In this document: positions 42,739-55,155 of the stretch, piece after piece
Position numbering within the stretch: the first letter of the stretch is position 1
Layout: each line of letters starts with the position of its first letter
Assembly (NCBI RefSeq): GCF_017349075.1
Contig: NZ_JAFMOF010000002.1
Coordinates: 1 to 64,000, forward strand
Source of the DNA: Streptomyces triculaminicus
GTDB lineage: Bacteria; Actinomycetota; Actinomycetes; Streptomycetales; Streptomycetaceae
Direction of reading: 5' to 3'
Length of the DNA stretch: 64,000 bases
Notes under the pieces: model-generated
The model's database searches: none
What the model was told of the DNA's origin: nothing
What the model saw: the letters and a program-made list of their open reading frames with translations, nothing else
Program-made: the position numbers and the translations under genes

Positions 42739-43671
42739 ATGAACGAGACCGATCGGGACGGAGCACAGGTGAGTACGGGCACGACGGCGGATGCGGCCGG
42801 TGAGACGGCGGGTATCCCCGAGCTGGTGATCATCTCGGGCATGTCGGGGGCGGGGCGCAGCACCGCCGCCAAGTGTCTGGAGGACCTCGGCTGGTTCGTC
42901 GTGGACAACCTGCCGCCCGCGCTGATCCCCACCATGGTGGACCTCGGCGCCCGCTCCCAGGGCAACGTGGCCCGCATCGCGGTGGTCGTGGACGTCCGCG
43001 GCCGGCGCTTCTTCGACAACCTGCGCGAGTCCCTGGCCGACCTGGAGGCCAAGAAGGTCAAGCGGCGGGTGATCTTCCTCGAGGCGTCCGACGACGCCCT
43101 GGTGCGCCGCTTCGAGTCGGTGCGCCGCCCGCACCCGCTCCAGGGCTCGGGCCGCATCGTCGACGGCATCGCCGCCGAGCGTGACCTGCTGCGCGAGCTG
43201 CGCGGCGACGCGGACCTGGTCATCGACACCTCCAGCCTCAACGTCCACGAGCTGCGCGCCAAGATGGACGCCCAGTTCGCCGGCGAGGAGGAACCCGAGC
43301 TGCGGGCCACCGTGATGTCCTTCGGCTACAAGTACGGCCTGCCCGTCGACGCCGACCTCGTCGTGGACTGCCGCTTCCTGCCCAACCCGCACTGGGTGCC
43401 GGAGCTGCGCCCCTTCACGGGCCTGAACGAGGAGGTCTCGGGCTACGTCTTCAACCAGCCCGGCGCCAAGGAGTTCCTCGACCGCTACACCGAGCTCCTC
43501 CAGCTGATCGCCGCCGGCTACCGCCGCGAGGGCAAGCGCTACGTGACGATCGCGGTCGGCTGCACCGGCGGCAAGCACCGCTCCGTCGCCATGTCCGAGA
43601 AGCTCGCCCACCGCCTGGTCTCGGAGGGCGTCGAGACCGTCGTCGTCCACCGGGACATGGGGCGCGAGTGA
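42739..43671 (+). CDS. rapZ: RapZ/YvcJ-type P-loop nucleotide-binding protein
   Basis: 310 residues. Walker A ISGMSGAGRSTAAKCLEDLG (~32-51), ATPase core with VVDVRGRRFF and FLEASDDALVRRFESVRRPH, C-terminal domain with FGYKYGLPVDADLVVDCRFL and the signature IAVGCTGGKHRSVAMSEKLA. In E. coli RapZ adapts RNase E to sRNA GlmZ; in Gram-positives YvcJ hydrolyses GTP and affects competence. The role in Streptomyces is not settled. Upstream and overlapping (4 bp, GTGA) with yvcK, then whiA: the conserved Gram-positive cluster. Confidence 0.94.
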   Translation: MNETDRDGAQVSTGTTADAAGETAGIPELVIISGMSGAGRSTAAKCLEDLGWFVVDNLPPALIPTMVDLGARSQGNVARIAVVVDVRGRRFFDNLRESLADLEAKKVKRRVIFLEASDDALVRRFESVRRPHPLQGSGRIVDGIAAERDLLRELRGDADLVIDTSSLNVHELRAKMDAQFAGEEEPELRATVMSFGYKYGLPVDADLVVDCRFLPNPHWVPELRPFTGLNEEVSGYVFNQPGAKEFLDRYTELLQLIAAGYRREGKRYVTIAVGCTGGKHRSVAMSEKLAHRLVSEGVETVVVHRDMGRE

Positions 43672-44717
43672 CCGGCCGCACCTTCAGGATGCGCCGCGTC
43701 CGCAAGCTGGTGCCCGGCCGGGCGCGCGGCGGCGAGCGCGGTGCGGGCCGTGGCGCGCAGCCCAAGGTCGTCGCCCTCGGCGGCGGCCACGGGTTGTCCG
43801 CCTCGCTCGCGGCGCTGCGCCGGATCACCGGCGACCTGACGGCGGTCGTGACCGTCGCCGACGACGGCGGCTCCAGCGGCCGGCTGCGCGACGAGCTGGG
43901 TGTGCTGCCGCCCGGCGACCTCCGCAAGGCGCTGGCGGCGCTGTGCGGCGACGACGAATGGGGGCAGACCTGGGCCCGGGTGATCAAGCACCGCTTCGAG
44001 AGCCGGGGCGACCTGCACGGCCACGCCGTCGGCAATCTGCTGATCGTCGCCCTCTGGGAGCAGCTGGGCGACCATGTGCAGGCCCTGGACCTGGTCGGCA
44101 AGCTGCTCGGCGCGCACGGCCGGGTGCTGCCCATGTCGGCGGTCCCGCTCGAGCTGCAGGCGCTGGTGCGGGGCCACGACCCGGCCGCCCCCGACGCCGT
44201 CAGCACGGTGTGCGGCCAGGCCACCGTGGCGCTCACCCCGGGCGAGGTGCAGTCCGTGCACGTCGTCCCGGAGGACCCGCCGGCGGTGCCCGAGGCCGTG
44301 GAGGCGGTGCTCGACGCGGACTGGGTGGTGCTCGGGCCCGGCTCGTGGTTCTCCTCCGTCATCCCGCACCTGCTCGTGCCCGAGCTCCTGCAGGCCCTGC
44401 AGGAGACCAAGGCCCGCCGGGTGCTGTCGTTGAACCTCGCCCCGCAGCCCGGGGAAACCGATGGCTTCTCCCCGCAGCGTCATTTGGAGGTTTTGGCCCG
44501 ACACGCCCCTAAACTCGCCCTGGACGTGGTGCTGGCCGACGAGGCCGCCGTGCCCGACCGGCAGAGCCTCACCGACGCCGCCAAGCGGCTGGGGGCCACG
44601 GTCGAGCTGGCGCCGGTCGCCTCGCCCGACGGCTGCCCGACGCACGATCCGGAGCTGTTGGCCGCCGCGTACGACCGTATTTTTCGGATGCATGGAAGGA
44701 TCGGCCCATGGCGATGA
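43668..44717 (+). CDS. yvcK: YvcK/CofD-like gluconeogenesis factor
   Basis: 349 residues. CofD-like Rossmann fold: [20 protein letters not shown] (UDP-sugar/nucleotide-binding loop), [59 protein letters not shown]. In Bacillus, YvcK is needed for growth on gluconeogenic carbon and binds UDP-GlcNAc. An N-terminal Arg-rich stretch ([20 protein letters not shown]) precedes the domain. The GTG at 43668 overlaps the rapZ stop and its 3' end overlaps whiA by 10 bp, so the three are translationally coupled. Confidence 0.93.
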   Translation: MTGRTFRMRRVRKLVPGRARGGERGAGRGAQPKVVALGGGHGLSASLAALRRITGDLTAVVTVADDGGSSGRLRDELGVLPPGDLRKALAALCGDDEWGQTWARVIKHRFESRGDLHGHAVGNLLIVALWEQLGDHVQALDLVGKLLGAHGRVLPMSAVPLELQALVRGHDPAAPDAVSTVCGQATVALTPGEVQSVHVVPEDPPAVPEAVEAVLDADWVVLGPGSWFSSVIPHLLVPELLQALQETKARRVLSLNLAPQPGETDGFSPQRHLEVLARHAPKLALDVVLADEAAVPDRQSLTDAAKRLGATVELAPVASPDGCPTHDPELLAAAYDRIFRMHGRIGPWR

Positions 44718-45715
44718 CGGCAGCGGTGAAGGACGAAATCTCCCGGCTCCCCGTCACCCGGACCTGCTGCCGGAAAGCGGAGGTCTCGGCGATCCTGCGC
44801 TTCGCGGGCGGTCTGCACCTGGTCAGCGGGCGCATCGTGATCGAGGCGGAGCTGGACACCGGGATCGCCGCCCGGCGACTGCGCAAGGACATCCTGGAGA
44901 TCTTCGGTCACGCCTCCGACCTGGTGGTGATGGCCCCCGGCGGGCTGCGCCGCGGCAGCCGGTACGTGGTGCGGGTGGTGGCGGGCGGTGACCAGCTGGC
45001 GCGCCAGACCGGCCTGGTCGACGGCCGCGGCCGGCCGATCCGCGGGCTGCCCCCGCAGGTCGTCTCGGGTGCCACCTGTGACGCGGAGGCCGCCTGGCGG
45101 GGCGCCTTCCTGGCCCACGGCTCGCTCACCGAGCCCGGCCGGTCCTCCTCCCTCGAGGTCACCTGCCCCGGCCCGGAGGCGGCGCTGGCGCTGGTCGGCG
45201 CGGCCCGTCGGCTGCAGATCGCGGCCAAGGCCCGGGAGGTGCGCGGAGTGGACCGGGTGGTCGTCCGGGACGGTGACGCGATCGGCGCGCTGTTGACGCG
45301 GCTCGGTGCCCATGAGTCCGTGCTGGCCTGGGAGGAGCGGCGGATGCGCCGCGAGGTCCGGGCGACCGCCAACCGCCTGGCCAACTTCGACGACGCCAAC
45401 CTGCGCCGCTCGGCCCGGGCCGCCGTCGCGGCGGGCGCGCGCGTCCAGCGGGCGCTGGAGATCCTCGGCGAGGAGGTTCCCGAGCACCTCGCGGCCGCCG
45501 GCCGGCTGCGCATGGAGCACAAGCAGGCCTCCCTGGAGGAGCTGGGCGCCCTCGCGGAGCCGCCGCTGACCAAGGACGCCGTCGCGGGCCGGATCCGCCG
45601 CCTGCTGGCCATGGCCGACAAGCGGGCCCAGGACCTGGGCATCCCCGGCACGGAGTCCAACCTCTCCGACCTCTCGGACCTGTCCGAGGAGATGGCCGAG
45701 GGCATGGTCGGCTGA
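44708..45715 (+). CDS. whiA: Sporulation transcription regulator WhiA
   Basis: Master regulator which with WhiB switches Streptomyces aerial hyphae to sporulation septation. 335 residues: N-terminal degenerate LAGLIDADG homing-endonuclease-like domain ([60 protein letters not shown]) and C-terminal helix-turn-helix ([40 protein letters not shown]). The C-terminal tail reads [16 protein letters not shown], an apparent tandem SDL expansion compared with the shorter tail I recall in other Streptomyces. Start overlaps yvcK by 10 bp; ATG at 44714 is an alternative. A terminator follows. Confidence 0.97.
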   Translation: MAMTAAVKDEISRLPVTRTCCRKAEVSAILRFAGGLHLVSGRIVIEAELDTGIAARRLRKDILEIFGHASDLVVMAPGGLRRGSRYVVRVVAGGDQLARQTGLVDGRGRPIRGLPPQVVSGATCDAEAAWRGAFLAHGSLTEPGRSSSLEVTCPGPEAALALVGAARRLQIAAKAREVRGVDRVVVRDGDAIGALLTRLGAHESVLAWEERRMRREVRATANRLANFDDANLRRSARAAVAAGARVQRALEILGEEVPEHLAAAGRLRMEHKQASLEELGALAEPPLTKDAVAGRIRRLLAMADKRAQDLGIPGTESNLSDLSDLSEEMAEGMVG

Positions 45716-45737
45716 CCCGCCGTTCCTGCGTCTCCCG

Positions 45738-45770
45738 CGCCCCCGTCACCCGCCCAGGGTGGCGGGGGCG
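45738..45770 (+). terminator. Terminator hairpin after whiA
   Basis: 13-bp stem with one G-U pair (45738-45750 with 45758-45770), 7-nt loop, 22 nt after the whiA stop. Ends the uvrC-rapZ-yvcK-whiA group. Confidence 0.75.
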
Positions 45771-45821
45771 TCGCGCTGTGCGGGCCCGTCGCGCCGCTCA
45801 GGCCCGGCGCGAAAGGCGCCG

Positions 45822-45850
45822 TTGACATGATCATGATGCGTTACCAGGCT
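45822..45850 (+). promoter_or_regulatory. Promoter of the M14 carboxypeptidase gene
   Basis: Perfect TTGACA (45822-45827), 17 nt, CAGGCT (45845-45850). The spacer starts with the palindrome ATGATCAT (45826-45833 region), possibly an operator. Leader ~38 nt to the ATG at 45894, which has an AAGGGGGG ribosome site. Confidence 0.6.
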
Positions 45851-45893
45851 GGCGCCCACGTACTCACGTGGCAGACAACAGCAAGGGGGGCTC

Positions 45894-49467
<3,574 letters not shown>

Positions 49468-49508
49468 TCTTCGCCTGAACGACTGGCGTCACAGGCAACG
49501 GGATGTAG

Positions 49509-49556
49509 GGGACGGGGCTCGTACGACGCGATGAAGCGTCGCACGGGCCCCGTCCC
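49509..49556 (+). terminator. Hairpin between gap and pgk
   Basis: Outer 10-bp stem GGGACGGGGC/GCCCCGTCCC with an inner CGACGC/GCGTCG stem around GATGAA. A terminator, attenuator or mRNA-processing site that could set the gap to pgk ratio. Confidence 0.6.
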
Positions 49557-49612
49557 ATGACTGTCCCCCAGCTGCCGCTGGGCGGATCACGGAAGTCACC
49601 GGAGTCAACTGC

Positions 49613-50824
49613 ATGAAGACGATCGACGAACTCCTCCAGGACGGTGTCGAGGGCAAGCGGATCTTCGTCCGCGCCGACCTCAACGTCCCCCTCGAGGGCA
49701 CCACCATCACCGACGACGGTCGCATCCGCGCCGTCGCGCCGACGATCGCCAAGCTCGCCGAGGCGGGCGCCAAGGTGATCGTCGCCTCCCACCTGGGCCG
49801 TCCCAAGGGCGCCCCGGAGCCCCGGTTCTCCCTCGCCCCCGCCGCCGCGCGGCTCGGCGAGATCCTGGGCAAGCAGGTCTCGTTCGCCACCGACACGGTC
49901 GGCGACAGCGCGAAGGCCACCGTCGCCGCACTGGCGAACGGCGAGGTCACGCTGCTGGAGAACCTCCGCTTCAACGCGGGCGAGACCAGCAAGGACGAGG
50001 CCGAGCGCGGCGCCTTCGCCGATGAGCTGGCGGCCCTGGCCGACCTCTACGTCGGTGACGGCTTCGGTGCGGTGCACCGCAAGCACGCCTCGGTCTTCGA
50101 CCTCCCGGCGCGCCTGCCGCACGCCGCCGGCGACCTGATCGCCACCGAGGTCGGCGTCCTGAAGAAGCTCACCGAGGACGTCGCGCGCCCCTACGTCGTG
50201 GTCCTCGGCGGTGCCAAGGTCTCCGACAAGCTGGGCGTCATCGACAACCTGCTGGAGAAGGCCGACCGCATCCTCATCGGCGGCGGCATGTCGTACACCT
50301 TCCTCAAGGCCAAGGGCCACGAGGTCGGCATCTCGCTGCTGCAGGAGGACCAGATCCCGGTCTGCCTGGAGTACCTGGCGCGGGCCGAGAAGCGCGGCGT
50401 GGAGTTCGTCCTCCCCGTCGACGTCCTGGTCTCCGCCGACTTCCCGGACCTGAAGACCAAGGCCCCGGCCAACCCGGAGCTCGTCGCCTCGGACGCCATC
50501 CCGGCGGACAAGGAGGGCCTGGACATCGGCCCGAAGACGCGTGAGCTCTACGCCTCGAAGCTCGCCGACGCCGGCACCGTCTTCTGGAACGGTCCGATGG
50601 GCGTCTTCGAGCACCCCGACTACGCGGGCGGCACCAAGGCCGTGGCGCAGGGTCTGCTCGACAGCTCCGCCTTCACCGTCGTCGGTGGTGGCGACTCGGC
50701 CGCGGCCGTGCGCATCCTGGGCTTCGACGAGAACGCTTTCGGCCACATTTCGACCGGCGGTGGCGCCAGCCTCGAGTACCTCGAGGGCAAGCCGCTCCCC
50801 GGCCTCGCCGCACTGGAGGACTGA
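49613..50824 (+). CDS. pgk: Phosphoglycerate kinase
   Basis: ATP-forming glycolytic step from 1,3-bisphosphoglycerate. 403 residues, two-domain Rossmann-like kinase. IFVRADLNVPLEGTTITDDG (substrate site), VIVASHLGRPKGAPEPRFSL, LLENLRFNAGETSKDEAERG, VVLGGAKVSDKLGVIDNLLE, FWNGPMGVFEHPDYAGGTKA, and VVGGGDSAAAVRILGFDENA (nucleotide site). ATG at 49613. Six bp before tpiA, so the two are coupled. Confidence 0.97.
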   Translation: MKTIDELLQDGVEGKRIFVRADLNVPLEGTTITDDGRIRAVAPTIAKLAEAGAKVIVASHLGRPKGAPEPRFSLAPAAARLGEILGKQVSFATDTVGDSAKATVAALANGEVTLLENLRFNAGETSKDEAERGAFADELAALADLYVGDGFGAVHRKHASVFDLPARLPHAAGDLIATEVGVLKKLTEDVARPYVVVLGGAKVSDKLGVIDNLLEKADRILIGGGMSYTFLKAKGHEVGISLLQEDQIPVCLEYLARAEKRGVEFVLPVDVLVSADFPDLKTKAPANPELVASDAIPADKEGLDIGPKTRELYASKLADAGTVFWNGPMGVFEHPDYAGGTKAVAQGLLDSSAFTVVGGGDSAAAVRILGFDENAFGHISTGGGASLEYLEGKPLPGLAALED

Positions 50825-50830
50825 ACCACT

Positions 50831-51607
50831 GTGAGTGCACGTACCCCGCTGATGGCGGGCAACTGGAAGATGAACCTCAACCACCTCGAGGCCATCGCCC
50901 ACGTCCAGAAGCTCGCCTTCGCGCTCGTCGACAAGGACTACGAGGGCACCGAGGTCGCGGTCCTGCCGCCCTTCACCGACCTGCGCTCGGTGCAGACCCT
51001 GGTCGACGGCGACAAGCTGAAGATCAAGTACGGCGCCCAGGACATCTCGGCCTACGACTCCGGTGCCTACACCGGCGAGATCTCCGGCGCGATGCTCTCG
51101 AAGCTCAAGTGCACGTACGTGGCCGTCGGGCACTCCGAGCGCCGCCAGTACCACGGCGAGTCCGACGAGCTCTGCAACGCCAAGGTCAAGGCCGCCTTCC
51201 GGCACGGCCTGACGCCGATCCTGTGCGTCGGCGAGGGCCTGGACGTCCGCAAGGCGGGCAACCAGGTCGCGTACAGCCTCGCGCAGGTCGAGGGCGGTCT
51301 GAAGGACATCCCGGCCGAGCAGGCCGAGAGCATCGTCATCGCCTACGAGCCCGTCTGGGCCATCGGCACCGGCGAGGTCGCCACCCCCGAGGACGCCCAG
51401 GAGGTCTGCGGGGCCATCCGCGGCAAGCTGGCCGAGCTCTACGGCCAGGAGCTCGCCGACAAGGTGCGCATCCAGTACGGCGGCTCGGTCAAGTCCGGCA
51501 ACATCGCGGCGATCATGGCCCAGCCCGACGTGGACGGCGCCCTGATCGGCGGCGCCGCGCTCGACGCGGACGAGTTCGTCAAGATCGTGCGCTTCCGCGA
51601 CCAGTAG
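50831..51607 (+). CDS. tpiA: Triosephosphate isomerase
   Basis: Interconverts dihydroxyacetone phosphate and GAP. 258 residues, TIM barrel. Catalytic Lys in [20 protein letters not shown], His in [16 protein letters not shown], Glu in [20 protein letters not shown], phosphate loop [30 protein letters not shown] at 50831 just after pgk. Strong hairpins follow before secG. Confidence 0.97.
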   Translation: MSARTPLMAGNWKMNLNHLEAIAHVQKLAFALVDKDYEGTEVAVLPPFTDLRSVQTLVDGDKLKIKYGAQDISAYDSGAYTGEISGAMLSKLKCTYVAVGHSERRQYHGESDELCNAKVKAAFRHGLTPILCVGEGLDVRKAGNQVAYSLAQVEGGLKDIPAEQAESIVIAYEPVWAIGTGEVATPEDAQEVCGAIRGKLAELYGQELADKVRIQYGGSVKSGNIAAIMAQPDVDGALIGGAALDADEFVKIVRFRDQ

Positions 51608-51615
51608 CAACTATG

Positions 51616-51636
51616 ACGACGGCCCCGCGCCGTCGT
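51616..51636 (+). terminator. Small hairpin after tpiA
   Basis: ACGACGGC-CCCGC-GCCGTCGT, 8-bp stem, 8 nt after the tpiA stop. Confidence 0.5.
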
Positions 51637-51643
51637 ACCCTGT

Positions 51644-51681
51644 CGGGGCCGGGACCGGCGCAAACGCGCCCCCCGGCCCCG
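51644..51681 (+). terminator. Hairpin between tpiA and secG
   Basis: CGGGGCCGGG pairs with CCCGGCCCCG (10 bp), with an 18-nt loop that can itself fold (GGCGC...GCGCC). Together with the preceding hairpin it probably ends the glycolytic transcript. Confidence 0.6.
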
Positions 51682-51724
51682 CAGCATTGTCCATCCGAGT
51701 CAGTCCGAGAGAGTTGGTCCAGCC

Positions 51725-51961
51725 GTGGTCATCGGGTTCTCGATCGCCCTCATCGTCTTCAGCCTGCTGATGATGATGCTGGTGCTCATGCACAAGGGGA
51801 AGGGCGGCGGCCTGTCCGACATGTTCGGTGGCGGCATGCAGTCCTCCGTCGGCGGATCCTCGGTCGCCGAGCGCAACCTCGACCGGATCACGATCGTGAT
51901 CGGTCTGCTGTGGTTCGCGTGCATCATCGTGCTCGGACTGCTGATGAAGCTCGACAGCTGA
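51725..51961 (+). CDS. secG: Preprotein translocase subunit SecG
   Basis: Small non-essential subunit of the SecYEG channel. 78 residues with two membrane helices (GFSIALIVFSLLMMMLVLMH and ITIVIGLLWFACIIVLGLLM) around the Gly-rich cytoplasmic loop KGKGGGLSDMFGGGMQSSVG, the SecG hallmark. GTG at 51725 after GAGAGAG. The gap-pgk-tpiA-secG order is conserved in actinobacteria. Confidence 0.95.
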   Translation: MVIGFSIALIVFSLLMMMLVLMHKGKGGGLSDMFGGGMQSSVGGSSVAERNLDRITIVIGLLWFACIIVLGLLMKLDS

Positions 51962-52029
51962 CATACCGTCGTATGAGCCGCCTATGATGGGGGCTTGCGT
52001 CCTTACGGCCGGTCTGTAACTCCTGCCAC

Positions 52030-52057
52030 TGGACGCGCGTTGGGCCTTACGTAGACT
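52030..52057 (+). promoter_or_regulatory. Candidate promoter of the RbpA-like gene
   Basis: TGGACG (52030-52035), 16 nt, TAGACT (52052-52057). Reasonable match to the principal sigma consensus. Leader ~82 nt. Confidence 0.45.
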
Positions 52058-52145
52058 GGGGCGCCCGCAGCGGAGCCGATCGAGGACCCCGCGGCGCAGC
52101 CGCTATCCGGCACAGTGCAGCACCATCACGCAGGGAGTTACGACC

Positions 52146-52481
52146 GTGGCAAGTGGCAACGCGATCCGGGGAAGCCGGGTCGGGGCGGGGCCGATGGGTG
52201 AGGCCGAGCGGGGCGAGTCCGCGCCGCGCCTGCGCATCTCCTTCTGGTGCTCCAACGGGCACGAGACGCAGCCGAGCTTCGCCAGTGACGCACAGGTGCC
52301 GGACACCTGGGACTGCCCGCGTTGCGGCTTCCCGGCCGGCCAGGACCGGGACAACCCCCCGGACCCGCCGCGCACCGAGCCCTACAAGACGCACCTGGCG
52401 TACGTCCGTGAGCGGCGCAGCGACGCCGATGGCGAGGCGATCCTCGCCGAGGCGCTCGCCAAGCTCCGCGGGGAGATCTGA
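52146..52481 (+). CDS. rbpA: RNA polymerase-binding protein RbpA family
   Basis: 111 residues. N-terminal [15 protein letters not shown] matches the RbpA tail, followed by a zinc-ribbon-like core with [10 protein letters not shown] and [12 protein letters not shown] (Cys/His and CxxC), then the conserved basic linker and helix [20 protein letters not shown], where RbpA contacts sigma. RbpA stimulates RNA polymerase with the principal sigma factor and confers rifampicin tolerance. Streptomyces usually have two members; this copy, next to glycolytic genes, may be the paralogue rather than the main one. GTG start after AGGGAG. A very strong terminator follows. Confidence 0.85.
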   Translation: MASGNAIRGSRVGAGPMGEAERGESAPRLRISFWCSNGHETQPSFASDAQVPDTWDCPRCGFPAGQDRDNPPDPPRTEPYKTHLAYVRERRSDADGEAILAEALAKLRGEI

Positions 52482-52504
52482 GCGACGACAACGACACATC
52501 GTCA

Positions 52505-52548
52505 ACGGCCCGGCCGCACACCCCTTCGCGGGTGTGCGGCCGGGCCGT
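52505..52548 (+). terminator. Strong terminator after the RbpA-like gene
   Basis: Perfect 19-bp GC stem (52505-52523 with 52530-52548), 6-nt loop CTTCGC, 23 nt after the stop. Confidence 0.85.
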
Positions 52549-52630
52549 CGCATGCCCGCCTGTGCCCGGAATGGGCGGCAGATCAATTAGGTTGGAGATC
52601 AGCGGGGCCGTAACGAGAAGAAGTGGGCTG

Positions 52631-54292
52631 ATGTCCGAGATGAACGCAGAGGGCCGCACCCGGCTGGACCGTACTCCCGAGTGGAACGCTCTGGCCAAGC
52701 ACCGGGACGAACTGGGCGGGACGCACCTGCGGGAGCTGTTCGCCGCCGATCCGCGCCGAGCCGAGACGTACACGCTCAACGTCGGCGACCTGCACCTGGA
52801 CTACTCCAAGCACCTCGTCAACGACGAGACGCTGCGACTGCTGCGCGAACTGGCGACGTCCGCCGGCGTGGCCGGGCTCCGCGACGCCATGTTCCGCGGC
52901 GAGAAGATCAACACCACCGAAGGCCGCGCCGTGCTGCACACCGCGCTGCGGGCCCCCGAGTCCGCCGTCGTCGAGGTGGACGGCGAGAACGTCGTCCCCG
53001 CCGTGCACGCGGTGCTGCGCAAGATGCAGGTCTTCGCCGACCGGGTGCGCTCGGGCGCCTGGAAGGGCCACACCGGACGGCGCATCAGGAACGTCGTCAA
53101 CATCGGCATCGGCGGCTCCGACCTGGGCCCCGCGATGGCCTACGAGACGCTGCGCGCCTACACCGACCGCGACATGACGTTCCGCTTCGTCTCCAACGTC
53201 GACGGCGCGGACCTCCACGAGGCCGTGCGCGACCTCGACGCCGCCGAGACGCTGTTCATCGTGGCCTCGAAGACCTTCACCACCATCGAGACCATCACCA
53301 ACGCCACCTCCGCCCGCAACTGGCTGCTGGCCGAGCTGGGCGCCGGCGAGGACGCGGTGGCCAAGCACTTCGTCGCGCTGTCCACCAACGAGGCGAAGGT
53401 CGCCGACTTCGGCATCGACACCGCCAACATGTTCGAGTTCTGGGACTGGGTCGGCGGGCGCTACTCCTACGACTCGGCCATCGGGCTCTCCCTGATGATC
53501 GCCATCGGCCCGGACCACTTCCGCGAGATGCTGGCCGGCTTCCACCTCGTCGACGAGCACTTCCGCACCGCGCCGCCGGAGGAGAACGCCCCGCTGCTGC
53601 TCGGCCTGCTGGGCGTCTGGTACGGCAACTTCCACGACGCCCAGTCGCACGCGGTGCTGCCCTACAGCCACTACCTGTCGAAGTTCGCCGCCTATCTGCA
53701 GCAGCTGGACATGGAGTCCAACGGCAAGTCCGTCGACCGCGGCGGTCACCCCGTCAGCTGGCAGACCGGACCGGTGGTGTGGGGCACCCCCGGCACCAAC
53801 GGGCAGCACGCCTACTACCAGTTGATCCACCAGGGGACGAAGCTGATCCCCGCCGACCTGATCGGCTTCGCCAAGCCCGTCGACGACCTCCCGCCGGGGC
53901 TGGTGGCCCAGCACGACCTGCTGATGGCCAACCTCTTCGCCCAGGGCCAGGCCCTCGCCTTCGGCAAGACCCCCGAGGAGGTCGCGGCCGAGGGCGTCCC
54001 GCCGGAGCTCGTCCCGCACAAGACGTTCCGCGGCAACCACCCGACCACCACGATCCTCGCGAGCGAGCTGACCCCGTCGGTGCTCGGTCAGCTCATCGCC
54101 CTGTACGAGCACAAGGTGTTCGTCCAGGGCGCGATCTGGAACATCGACTCCTTCGACCAGTGGGGCGTCGAGCTCGGCAAGGTACTGGCCAAGCGCGTCG
54201 AGCCGGCGCTGACGGAGGGCGCGGACGTGCCGGGGCTGGACGCGTCGACGGCCGCGCTGGTGGCGCGCTACCGCGCCTTGCGGGGGCGCTAG
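52631..54292 (+). CDS. pgi: Glucose-6-phosphate isomerase
   Basis: Interconverts glucose-6-P and fructose-6-P. 553 residues, two SIS domains. [20 protein letters not shown] (sugar phosphate site), [40 protein letters not shown] signature, [20 protein letters not shown] with [20 protein letters not shown] (active-site His), and C-terminal [29 protein letters not shown] at 52631 (MSEMNAEG); the ATG at 52640 is an alternative. Isolated between two terminators and convergent with the pentose-phosphate operon. Confidence 0.97.
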   Translation: MSEMNAEGRTRLDRTPEWNALAKHRDELGGTHLRELFAADPRRAETYTLNVGDLHLDYSKHLVNDETLRLLRELATSAGVAGLRDAMFRGEKINTTEGRAVLHTALRAPESAVVEVDGENVVPAVHAVLRKMQVFADRVRSGAWKGHTGRRIRNVVNIGIGGSDLGPAMAYETLRAYTDRDMTFRFVSNVDGADLHEAVRDLDAAETLFIVASKTFTTIETITNATSARNWLLAELGAGEDAVAKHFVALSTNEAKVADFGIDTANMFEFWDWVGGRYSYDSAIGLSLMIAIGPDHFREMLAGFHLVDEHFRTAPPEENAPLLLGLLGVWYGNFHDAQSHAVLPYSHYLSKFAAYLQQLDMESNGKSVDRGGHPVSWQTGPVVWGTPGTNGQHAYYQLIHQGTKLIPADLIGFAKPVDDLPPGLVAQHDLLMANLFAQGQALAFGKTPEEVAAEGVPPELVPHKTFRGNHPTTTILASELTPSVLGQLIALYEHKVFVQGAIWNIDSFDQWGVELGKVLAKRVEPALTEGADVPGLDASTAALVARYRALRGR

Positions 54293-54325
54293 GCGCCTGG
54301 GCCCGGGCCGCACCGGCGTCAACGA

Positions 54326-54363
54326 CAATGGGCCCCACTCCCTCCAGGGAGTGGGGCCCATTG
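54326..54363. terminator. Bidirectional terminator between pgi and pgl
   Basis: Perfect 18-bp inverted repeat with a 2-nt loop (CC); A-rich on one side and T-rich on the other (CAATGGG...CCCATTG). It serves pgi on the plus strand and pgl-opcA-zwf-tal-tkt on the minus strand. Confidence 0.88.
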
Positions 54364-54375
54364 GTGTTACTCGGC

Positions 54376-55155
54376 TCAGGGCGAAGCCGGCGGGTACAGG
54401 TCCCGGGGGAGCCTTGCCGCGGCCGCGGCGTCCAGGAGCCACAGCGTGCGCCGGGTCCCGTACGCCCCGGCGGCCGGGGCCTGGATCTCGCCCGCGCCGC
54501 TCAGCGCGAGCGCCACGGCGTTGGCCTTGTCCTCGCCCGCCGCCAGCAGCCACACCTCGCGGGCCGCCCGGATCGCCGGGAGGGTCAGCGAGACGCGCGT
54601 GGGCGGGGGCTTGGGGGCGCCGTGCACGCCGATGACCGTGCGCTCGGTCTCCCGTACGCCCGGCAGCTCCGGGAAGAGCGAGGCGACGTGGGTGTCCGGG
54701 CCGACGCCCAGCAGCAGGACGTCGAAGGCCGGCACCGGAGCGTGGTCCTCGGGGCGGGCCGCGGCGGCCAGTTCGGCCGCGTAGGCCTCCGCCGCCGCGT
54801 CCGCGTCGTCGTACGTGCCGTCCGCCGCGGGCATGTAGTGCACCCGCGCCGGGTCGAGGTCCACCGCGTCCAGCAGCGCCTCGCGCGCCTGCGTGGCGTT
54901 GCGCTCGGGGTCGCCCTCCGGCAGGAACCGCTCATCGCCCCACCACAGGTCCAGCCGCGACCAGTCGACCGCGTCCCGGGCGGGCGCCGTGGCGAGGGCC
55001 GCGAGCAGCCCGTTGCCGTTGCGCCCGCCGGTGAGGACGACGGAGGCCGAGCCGCGCGCGGCCTGGGCGTCCACGATCTTCGTGATCAGCCGGGCCGCCG
55101 CGGCCTGGGCCATCAGCTCCTTGTCCCGGTGGACGACGATCTGAGGCGTGCTCAC
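54376..55155 (-). CDS. pgl: 6-phosphogluconolactonase
   Basis: Hydrolyses 6-phosphogluconolactone in the oxidative pentose phosphate pathway. 259 residues of the SugarP_isomerase-like (NagB/RpiA) fold. Typical stretches: ASVVLTGGRNGNGLLAALA, RLDLWWGDERFLPEGDPERN (the conserved WGDER loop), FDVLLLGVGPDTHVASLFPE (family signature; D replaces the common DGH), and TRVSLTLPAIRAAREVWLLA. GTG at 55155 overlaps the opcA stop by 4 bp. Last gene of the operon, ends at the bidirectional terminator. Confidence 0.95.
   Translation of the reverse strand: MSTPQIVVHRDKELMAQAAAARLITKIVDAQAARGSASVVLTGGRNGNGLLAALATAPARDAVDWSRLDLWWGDERFLPEGDPERNATQAREALLDAVDLDPARVHYMPAADGTYDDADAAAEAYAAELAAAARPEDHAPVPAFDVLLLGVGPDTHVASLFPELPGVRETERTVIGVHGAPKPPPTRVSLTLPAIRAAREVWLLAAGEDKANAVALALSGAGEIQAPAAGAYGTRRTLWLLDAAAAARLPRDLYPPASP

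Noticed and set aside
42642..42742. 33-codon ORF between uvrC and rapZ overlapping both ends
   Set aside because: Overlapping ATGA junctions are suggestive, but Pro/Arg/Gly composition and no known family make chance more likely.
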